NCBI GenBank assembly: GCA_026770585.1
Contig: MU647084.1
Span: 132,305 to 153,970, forward strand
Length of the DNA stretch: 21,666 nt
Reading direction: 5' to 3'
DNA from: Baffinella frigidus
Lineage: Eukaryota; Cryptophyceae; Cryptomonadales; Baffinellaceae
Part shown: piece after piece, positions 1 through 10,200 of the stretch
Position numbering within the stretch: position 1 is the first letter of the stretch
Layout: each line of letters opens with the position of its first letter
Made by a program: the position numbers and the translations under genes
The notes under the pieces: generated by a model
Databases searched by the model: none
Told to the model about the DNA's origin: nothing
The model's input: only the letters and a program-made list of their open reading frames with translations

Positions 1-16
1 CCTCTCTCTCTCTCTT

Positions 17-87
<71 letters not shown>

Positions 88-158
88 TCCTCTTCCTCCC
101 TCCTTCCCTGCATCTCTCTCTCTCCTTCTCTCTCACTCTCTCTCACTCTCTCGGGCCC
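1..158. repeat. CT-rich microsatellite
   Basis: Runs of (CT)n are interrupted by TTTC and TCCC. They belong to the intron before exon 0. No gene is visible. Confidence 0.9.
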
Positions 159-229
159 TCCCTCTTGGAACGGTCTCCATTCGAGATTCCCCTTGCACGG
201 TCACGTTTGAACACACTTGCACGTCCACC

Positions 230-265
230 ATTGACGGGTTGATCATCCTCGACGAGCGCCACAAG
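230..265 (+). CDS. SBNO: SBNO exon 0: motif II (DERH box); 5' edge uncertain
   Basis: The codons read [12 protein letters not shown] and are followed by a gtctct donor at 266. In the family this is the Walker B/DExH segment (hydrophobic strand, then DE-x-H-K) that coordinates Mg-ATP. It joins in phase 0 to exon 1 (AKNMG), restoring the family signature DE.HKAKN. The true 5' edge is unclear. The open frame extends upstream to about 183, but that upstream stretch also resembles repeated intron sequence at 464-515 and 805-845, so only the recognisable core is given. The intron starts with gtctcttcgcgctctctc and turns straight into a CT microsatellite. Confidence 0.72.
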
Positions 266-3200
266 GTCTCTTCGCGCTCTCTCTCTCCCTCCCTCCCTCT
301 CTTTCCCTCTCTCTCTCTCTCTCTCTTTCCCTCTTTCCCTCTCTCTTTCCCTCTCTCTCCCTCTCTCTCGGGCCCTCCCACTTGGAATAGTCTCCATTGC
401 TCAGGACGGTCTCCAAGGTCTGTCTCACAAGGCATATCTCTCGCCCTCCCTCTTGCAACACTCTCCATTCCCGATCCCCCCTGCACGTCCAACGTTGAAC
501 ACACCTTCCCGTCTACCATTGCATCTGGTTTGCGGGTTTGGTGTCTGGTGTTCAGGGTCAGAGAGCCCTGTAGGAGTGGTGTCAGATCACTGGGCAGAAG
601 CCCACGAGATGTCCTTGCAAGGACCTCCCCCACAGAATCGGGTGCAATGGCACCCCCCAAATTTGAGCCATTTTCATTGTTTCACAGGAGAAATCATAGG
701 AGAAATTACTATGGCATAGGTAATTTTACCCATGAATCCTAGTTCTGCAGAATCGGTGTGTTTTTCGCGCGGCACCAGGCCCCCCTGACACCGAGGGCTA
801 AACCCTTGCACGGTCACGTTTGAACACACCTTCCAGTCTACCATTGCACACCTCCCGCAGAATCTCATACGCAAACACATATAATTTATAAACTGGATTC
901 AATGAAATTTGCTACACAAACCGATCTTTAATAGTAATATTAGAGCAGACGTGTAGTAATTTTGATTGAAATCCAGTTTATAAATAATAAGTGTTTCCAT
1001 ATGAAATTGGTGAGTCCCTCGCGCGGCACCAGGCCCCCCTGACACCGAGGCCTAAACCCTAAACACAAAACCAGGCAAAGAAAAACACAACCCAGGCACA
1101 GAACCCTAAACCCGAAATACAAAACAAGACCTTACACACAAAACAGGCAAAGAACATGCCCTAAACCCTAAACACCAAACCGTAAACCCTAAACACCAAA
1201 CAGGCGAAGAACATGGGCAACGTCAAGCTCGACAAGAACGGTGACTCCCCCAACCCCCGCACTGCCGTGAGTCGGTGGGCAACCCCCATCACTTTCATCG
1301 CGGCCAGTATTTATGATAAATACGCAAAGGCAACGAAATTTACTACACAAATCGATCATACTCGTTGTTATGAAAACATTTGTGTAGTAATTTTCGTTGC
1401 CGGTGCGTATTTATCATAAATACTCGTCCGGATGAAATTGCGCGCCTGACACCTAGCGCGGCCTCAACTCTCAACCGTAGGGTTGAGGCCCCTTCGCTCT
1501 ACCCCTGAACGGTGCTTGACCGTGCCGTGAGGCGGTAGGCAACCCCCCACACTTGCGATCCTGACACCTTCATAGGGTAACGGCCTGAAAATGGGGTAGT
1601 TAGGCATACGGCATTGCCTGGGACCTCCTACCGTAGGCCGAGGGATCCTAGGACCAAAAAGTCTCGGCCTACGGTAGGAGGTCCTAGGCAATGCCGTAGG
1701 CTTAACTACCCCATTTTCAGGCCGTTACCCTATTAACGTTGGGCGGTTGGCGGTTGGCGGTGGCGGGGGGTGTCGTGAGGGCAGTAGCCTCAACTCTTGA
1801 CGATCGAGAAGCGGGGTGTGGCGTGAGGGCGGGAGCCTCAAACCGTGAAGGCTGGAGCGAGGGTTGGGGCCTCAAACCGTGAGGGCTGGCGCCTCAAAAC
1901 TTGACGGCTGGAGTGAGGGTTGAAGCCTCAAACCTTGACGGTCGAGAGGCGGGGTGTGACGTGAGGGCTGGCTCCTCAAACCTTCATCTTCTCCATCTTC
2001 TTCTTCTTCTTCTTCTTCTTCTTATTCTGCTTTTTTTGGCCCTCAAACCTTGACGGTCGAGAGCAGGGGAGAAGGTCCTGGACGCCGAGGGGAACGAGCA
2101 GCGGACCGGGCAGTGCTCCAAGGTCCACCAGCCCTGCGAGGCGGACCAAACCGACGATTGTTAGGAGCCATTTCCTCGGGTGGCGCATTCGTTTTCGAAG
2201 GTGCCGCCCGAGGAATTGGCGCATGCTCCAGCCTCGATTTGGTCTGCCTCGGAGGGCTAGTGGGTCACCATCTGCCCCCAGCCCCTGTGAGCGAGGTCAT
2301 GCCTGCGAGCGAAGCTATGTGTTATGCCTGCGAGCGAAGTTGGCTACGCCTGCGAGCGAAGTTATTTCACGGCGAGGGGAACGAGCAGCGGACGGGGCAG
2401 TGCTCTAAGGTCACCATCTCCCCCCAGCCCCTGAACCCGAACCACCATCTCCCCACAGCCCCTGAACCCTAACCACCATATCCCCCCAGTCCCTGAACCC
2501 GAACCACCATCCCCCCCCAGCCCCTAAACCCCCAGCCCCGTCACGATCTTCCCCAAGCCCCTAAACCCATTGCTCCAAGGCCACCATCTCCCCCCAGCCC
2601 CTACACTGGAAGTTGTGAGACTGGTTGATGAGTTCTCGTTGGCCACACTGAGAGCGAGGGTTCCGCACAGGGCGCGTTGGCAGCGAATGCGCGCCCTGCG
2701 GCATCGCACCTTCCACGACCGGCGGCTTCTCCTTTTTAGATCCTTTAGGTTCTTTTAACTCCTACCATAGGCGGACACCGAAACTTGTTCTGTAGAAAGG
2801 CCATGCTTCCTCGCGGGCCTGACACCGAATCTCGTCCTGACCCCTACTCCGAATCCCGTACACCGAATCCCGTTCGCAGATGTGGGCCGGACTGACACCG
2901 AATCCCGCCCTGATCCCCACTCCCGTCCGAATCCGGGAGTATCCTGATGACAAGTATCCCTTAAGTGGCCATCCGGTCAAAATTGACCCGCAAGAGGTCC
3001 TAGGCAGGTCCTAGGGCCCTACGGTAGGGCGTATGAGCCTACTGGGCACTTAAGGGATACTGTCGCTGGTCCCCGCCGCCTCGTCCTCCGCAGTCGGCAG
3101 TGCGACGAGAACTCATCATCAACCATTCTCTTGACTCCGAGTGCGCAGACGCCCCTCGTGGTCGACGAGCTGCAGCGCACGCTGCATTTTCATTGTTTCA

Positions 3201-6200
3201 TATGAGAAATCATAGGAGAAATTACTATGGCATTGGTAATTTTACCCATGAATCCTAATTAAATCAATTACCACCCCCCAGCAATCATGGGTGGCCTGAC
3301 ACCTGATCCCGTGCGCAGACGCCCCTCGTAGTCGCCGAGCCGCACGTGCCACGACTGGCAGCTTCGCCGGGGGCCTAACCGAATCCCGTGCGCAGACGTG
3401 GGCCGGGCGGACACCTCATCCTGCCCTAATCCCTACTCCCGTCCTCATCCGTGTGCAGACGTTCCTCGTGGTGGACGAGCTGCAGCGCACGATGCCCCTC
3501 GCGCGGGCCGTGTACATCTCGGCCGGGAGGGTATTTCGTGGCTGAAATTGGAGCCGTTGGCTCAAATTTGAGCCATTTTCATTGTTTCATAGGAGAAATC
3601 ATCGGAGAAATCACTATGGCATAGGTAATTTTACCCATGAATCCTAATTAAATCAATTACCACCCCCCAGCAATCATGGGTGGCCTGACGCCTGCTCCCG
3701 TGCGCAGACGTCCCTAGTGGTCGACGAGCTGCAGCGCACGCTCCCTCTCGCGCGGGTTGTGTACGTCTCGGCGACGGGCGCGTCGCAGCCTGAGCACTTC
3801 CAGGCTATGGGGCGTCTCGGCCTGTGGGGCGAGGGCACGGTGCGTGTTCCTCCGTGAATGGTTGGAGGGGAGGGTTATCTGTTTGTCACGTGCGACCTTG
3901 AAAAAAGGACGATTCCTGACGCGATTTAAACCCTACACCCTGAACTCTGCACCCTGAACTCTGCACACTGAACCCGAAACGCTTAACGCTAAACCCTAAG
4001 CCCTAAGCCCTAAACCCTAAACCCTAAACCCTAAGCCCTAAACCCTAAGCCCTAAAACCTATACCCTAAACCCTATACCCTATACCCTAAACCCTAAACC
4101 CTCAACCCTAAACCCTAAACCCTAAACCCTAAACCCTAAACCCTAAACCCTAAACCCTAAACCCTAAACCCTAAACCCTCACCCTAAACCCTATACCCTA
4201 TACCCTATACCCTAAACACGAAGCCCTAAACCCTCAGGCGTTCATGGACGCGACAGAGTTCGTGCGAGAGACGAAAAAGGGCGTGGGTGCGATGGAGCTG
4301 GTGGCCATGCATTCGAAGAGCAGCGGTCAGTCCCTGGACACTGCCCCTACCCGGCCGCGCGGATGCTGGTGGCGCGGGGTTTTTTCTTCCTTGAGGTTAT
4401 GTGCTCACAGGAAAGATCTGGAGGCGTGGGATCCGCGGGTGCTGGCACGCTGTTTGTCGTCGCGCGCCTGCCTCGCGCTGGCTGTGGCGTCCTCACAGCG
4501 TCGGGTGTTGCTTGCTGCGCAGGACAACAGAGAGATTTCATCCGGAAGAGTATTTATGATAAATACGCACCGGTAACGAAGTTTACTACAGAAATGCTTT
4601 AATATTACAAGTATGATCCATTCATGTAGTAAATTTCGATGCCGGCGCGTATTTATCATAAATACTCGCCGCGATTAGATTGGTGATTTTTTGCCAAACG
4701 ACCGGCGTCAGCCCCGCACATGCTACGCATTGTGCCATTTACTTGACCCCGAGTCGGCTGCTCATACGAGCATTTTCCGGATGGATTCTAAGTCCACCTC
4801 CTACCCGCAGGGCAATACCTCGCGCGGAGCCTGTCGTTTGAAGACGCGTCGTTTGCTGTCGTCGACGCCAAGCTCGAAACCGGATTCCAGGCATCTACTC
4901 TTATCCGGGGGAAAATGTTTTTCTTTCATTTCCTGGCATCGAAAATTGCTACACAAATGCTTTAATATTACTAGAAAGAACGAATTGTGTAGTAATTTTC
5001 GTTGCCAGGAAATTAAAGAAAAATAGGGTTCCCCTGTTAAACTCTGGTCCCGCTCTTTATTGCATGTCCTCCACGCCAGAAGGCTCGAAGCATCCACTTT
5101 TGACATCTTTGAGGGGAAAGCTCCTGAATTCTTCAGTCAACAACGCCAGATCTGGCGTGGATAAGGCATCCGTTTCCCTCGAGCCCTCTGGCGTGGTAGC
5201 TCTGCCCCACTCGGGTTGGCCGACTATTCTCAACTTGACATTCTGGGCTTGCGGTACACATCCGTCAACCTTGGAGCGGGAAAGAGCCCAGACTCACCAA
5301 ATTGGTGATCCCAATAATAACCTGACAGAGCTAGAAGTTTGCCAATGGCTCTCTGCGTTGCGATCTTCCAGCCGCTTGGATCTAATCGCGGCGAGTATTT
5401 TGAGTCAAATACGATCTTGGTAACGAATTTTACTACACACCAGGTTTTACTATTACTTTTATGAACCAATTGTGTAGTAATTTTCGTTGATAGGTCCTAG
5501 AAATCGTATTTGACTCAAATACTCGTCCGGATGAGATCTCTATTTTGGGCTTTGACTTCCACGCCAGGTTCCAGGAAGGTGTCGCCGAAAGTCAATTTCC
5601 CCTGGAGGCAGTTGTTTTCAAAAGTCAAATACCGTACCAGGGTACGGTGTTAAGACAGTCACCCCCCTCCCGCAATCTGGCGTGGTTGTCCGCCACCTCT
5701 GCTGCAAGAGCAAGAACTACGCGGGAGATTCAAATGTCATTTTACGAGCTGCGTCTTTCTATTATTTTCCTCTGAAATCGGCAGAAGTTGCCGGAAATGC
5801 CCACAGATAATTAACTTTGGCCCTGCCGGTAACCGCAGGATATGCTTTCCGGTTGTCTGGATAAGACGACTACCCCTCCCCCGTAGGAGCAACCCGGTGG
5901 GTCCACTCGAGAATGCTGGAGGAACCTATTTACATGAGACGACTACCCCTCCCCCGTAGAACTGACAACCGGGGCTTCCCGCAGGAAATGTACGACAAGT
6001 CCGTCGACCTCTTCTGTCAAATCATCAAGGCGGTACACGACCACCCCCCGCCCGAAACCTGCACCTGGTTTTAACTCCGGATTTTGCGTTTTTGTTCGTC
6101 GCCCCACGCATGACCACACGAGGCTAGAGCCAATCTGGTAGGACTTGGCCAAAGCGAAGTTCGAAGTTGCGAGATTGCGAACTTCTAGATGGACCCATTT

Positions 6201-7218
6201 GGACATGTAGTGTTTTAAATTCAAATTTTGCAGTACAATCATGGTGTTTACTAATAATTACGGTCCATCTAGAAGTTCGCAATCTCGCAACTTCGAACTT
6301 CGCTTTGGCCAAGTCCTACCAGATTGGCTCTACCCAGGCGAACAGAATAAAACGGAGTTTTAAAGTTTTGTGGGCAAATGATCACGTTTCCGCCCGCTGA
6401 GCGGTCGGACCTGTGTAAAGTCGCTGCTTTTCAGCTGAAAATTACTACACACGTTTACAATCGACATTTATTCTGTTCGCATAGGTAGCCTCGTGTGGGA
6501 AGCCACGACCGACCTGGGAGCACAAACGCCTTTCCAAGATCTGTACCACGAATTGGCCACTTTTGCAGAATCATAAATCGGCCAGTAAAAAGGCGTAACC
6601 CGCACTCCGGATTCTGCGTTTTTATTCGAATAACGTGAGATAACCTGAGATTCGAACATTCGTCGCCACTCGCAAGAGGCTACGACCGACCAGGGAGCAC
6701 AAACGTGTTTCTAAGATCTGTACCACGAATCGGCCACTTTTGGAGACTTGTAAGCCATTCTCCGAATCGGCCACTTTTGGAGACACGTTAAGAAATCCTC
6801 TCAGCAATTGACTTGTGGCCCAAGCCGAAGTCGGCTTTGGTCTGTGCCGAGCACTCAGTCCAATCATGGTGCCACTAAGCAGCGGCCGAGTTCCTTTCCC
6901 CCGGATATCCGGGGGAAATACGGTTAGAATCCAATGCAAATGGATAATGTTCTAGTACAAATCGTTTAGATGGGCTGTATCCGTGAAGCACCAGGTGGCT
7001 GCTAAGTGGCTCTCGCGCTCTCTCTCTCTCGCTCGCTCTCTCGCGCTCTCTCTCTCTCGCTCTCTCTCGCGCGCGCGCTCTCTCTCTCTAGGCTAAGTTG
7101 GTGGGTGAACAGGTCTCAAACCAAGAGGAGCAAGACGAGGAAGCGGCGGTGGATAAGATTCTAGTACAAATCGTTCAGATGGACTGTATCCGTGAAGCCC
7201 CCGGTGGCTGCTAAGTGG

Positions 7219-7262
<44 letters not shown>

Positions 7263-10200
7263 CGCTCGCTCGCTCTCTCTCTCTCTCTCCCGCGCGCTCT
7301 CTCTCTGGGCTAAGCGGCGTGGGTGGACAGGTCTCGAACCAAAAGGAGAGAGACCAGGACGCGGCGGAAGGCCGTCTCGTCGACGACATGGTCCCCACGC
7401 CCTCCATGGAAAACCCAGAGTGTATTTATCGGGACGTGCCCCGTACTAAAGTGGGACACGCCAGTACTAAACTAGGACGTTCCAGTAGTTAGTGCAGGTC
7501 GCCAGTAATTGGAGGCTCGTAACCGGACGGCCGTCTCGTCGACGACATGGTCCCCAAGCCCTCGCGCTCGAACCGACCGCAACTAAGTACTGGCACGTCC
7601 TTGTTCTGTACTTGCGTGTCCCACTTTAGTACGGGGCACGTCCCGGTAAATACACTCGGGGGTCTCGTCGACGAGATGGTCCCCAACCACTCGAGAATGC
7701 TGGAGGATCCTAATTATATGTGAGGTTGTAAATGTGTGTACCAGGATACGTCTCGTCGAGGATATGGTCCCGGCGCCCCCCACTCGAAACCCCGAGTGTA
7801 TTTATCGGGACGCGCCCCGTACTCAAGTGGGACACGCCAGTACTAAACTAGGACGTGGTAGTATTTGGTTTAGGCCGCCGTCAATGGGAGGCTCATAACC
7901 GTATACGTCTCGTCGACGACATGGTCCCGAAGTCCTCCACTCGAAACCCAAAACGTTGGTGCTGCTGTATGACGTTCGTTAAAGCTCCATAAGCTCCATA
8001 AACCCTCAGCCGGAATTCCGAAGCCCTGCACACGAAACCCTCAATTCCCCGAGGCCCTCCACGCGAGGCTCTCCACTGAAAGCCCTCAATTTTCCGAAGC
8101 CCTCGAATCGAAACCCTCCACTCGAAATCCTCCCGAAGCCTTCCACTCGAAACCACTCGAAACCCGAAACTCTGAAGCCCTGCACTCGAAACCCCGGACC
8201 GGGATTCCGAGCTCTTTCGAACGGCAGAGTCTGCGCTGCCTTCCCACACGAGAATGCACGAGGGGCCTATTTAAAACCAAGATCATTTTATATACAGCAT
8301 TTGTGTAGTAACTTGCATTGCCCTTGGAGCCAATAAAGCCCTGGTTAGGCCGGTTACGAGGTTGGAACACCTTATCCTGGTACAAAGTTTTACAACCCCA
8401 CATGTAAAAAGGCCCCTCTAGCATTCTCGAGTGGTTCCACCAGTGAGGCGCGAACATTCCACGCGGGTGTCATCACTGGGAGGCAGCTGGCTTCAACCCC
8501 GAGTCCGAACGCGGAGACGTGATCACGAATCCCGACGTCGAACCCCCAAACGCTTCTCGGCGGAACGCGTGTTTTCAGGAAGGTCTTGTCTTCGTCCTCG
8601 TCCGTGACACGGATCGTTGCGTTTTCAACAAAATGCGCTGACACGAAGCGTTGCGTCTTTGGCCCCCCTCCGCCGCCGCGACCCGCTGCGCCTCATCCAC
8701 CCGTTTCTAACCTCGGAACATACCAGAATCTATGGTCCACAAAGACTTTTTAACGCCGATTTAACGCTTCTCGGCGGAACGCAGGCGGACGAGGACGAAG
8801 ACGAGACCTTCCTGAAAACACGCGTGACACGGACCGTTGCGTGTTTAACACAACGCGCTGACACGAAGCGTTGCGTTTTTTTGGCGCGCAGGAAGACGAC
8901 GAGATGGAGGACTCGAAGCCGGCCGTGAAGAGGAAGCAGAGCAAGAAGCCCGCGAAGAAGGCAGCGAAGAAGCCGCGGCGGGCGGGGGGCTACGCGGGGT
9001 CGGACTACTCGGACTACTCGGATGACGAGGAGGAGGAAGTCGCGGCGCCGAAACGGAAGCGCAACACCATGAGCCTGGTCCCCCCATCCTCCTCCCCATC
9101 CTCTTTGTAGCTGGCCGTGCCGCACCAGTGCAATGCTACACCAGGCTGACGATTCGCGAATCTTCCCTTCTCTCCTTCATCACCATGAGCCTGGTCCCCC
9201 ATCCTTCTACCCATCCTCTTTGTAGCTAGCCGTACGTCACCATTGCTGCATCGAATACTGCAAAGCCGTGCCGAACTAGCGCAATGCTGCACCAGGCTGA
9301 CGATTCGCGAATCTTCCCTTCCTTCCTTCATCACCATGAGCCTGGTGACCCCTTCCTCCTTGCAGCCACCGTACTACTTTTAGCCAGCCGTACCGCACCG
9401 GTCCCTCTCTCTCTCTCTCCCTCTCTCTCTCTCCCTCCCTCCCTCCCTCCCTCTCCCTCCCTCCCTCTCTCTCTCTCTCTCCCCCTCCCTCTCTCTCTCT
9501 CGCCCCCTCTCTCTTCAACACCATGAACCTGGTCCCCCATCCTCCTCCCCATCCTCCATGTAGCGAGCCGTACGTCACCAGTTGTGAACGCAAGCGCAAC
9601 ACCATGAGCCTGGTCCCCCCATCCTCCTTGCAGCCAGCCGTACTTCTCGTAGCCAGCCGAACCCGCACCAACGCAACATGACGAGCCTGGTCACGCATCC
9701 TTCATGCAGCCAGCCACATCCTCCGTGTGGCAAGCCGTATTGCACCAGTGCAACGCTGCACCCGGCTGACGATTCGCGAATCTCTTCTTGCTTGAAGTGT
9801 GAAACGCAGGCGCAACACCATGGGCCTAGTTCCCCATCCTCCTCCCCATCCTCCGTGTGGCCAGCCGTGCGTCACCAGTGACGGGTGTGTAGGGATGGTT
9901 GCTAGCATCCCTCCTAATTATCCTGAGCGGAGAGGAGGCGTGTGCAGTAATTGCTGTACAGAAGGCTGCACAGCCGTACCGCGCGCAATGCTGCACTAGG
10001 CGGACGATTCGCCAAGCTTTCCTTTCTTCCTCTCGACACCATGATCCTGCCCCCCCACCCTCTTTGTATCCTCCCGTGTGGCCGGCAGTACGTCACCAGT
10101 GCAATGCTGTACAGAATGCTGCACAGCCGTACCGCTCCAGCGCAATGCTGCACCAGGCTGACGATTCGCCAACCTTCCCTTCTTTCGCGGGTTTACTCAC

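Noticed and set aside
133-660. Minus-strand frame rich in E, R, G and K
   Set aside because: It is the complement of CT microsatellite; low-complexity composition with no domain.
239-742. Plus-strand open frame of 167 codons through the DExH codons and the following CT repeats
   Set aside because: Only its first few codons (IILDERHK) fit the gene. The rest is translated CT microsatellite and intron sequence, and a donor at 266 restores the family reading.
3960-4234. Possible true chromosome end
   Set aside because: The telomere-type run is interior, followed by the exons of the same gene, and is imperfect. It is an interstitial tract.
4363-4602. Frame starting [17 protein letters not shown], first considered as the LSF-type continuation of exon 3
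   Set aside because: Exon 4 at 4811 (QYLARSLSF) gives a far better family match and an exact phase join, so this stretch is intronic.
7331-7929. Each VDDM-gtcc unit as a separate real exon
   Set aside because: Only the first has an acceptor and full exon. The others are 3' fragments lying inside foldback arms or after unrelated sequence.
9276-9698. Minus-strand ER/GE-rich frames of up to 140 codons
   Set aside because: They lie over CT microsatellite and donor-copy repeats; repeated motifs explain the openness.
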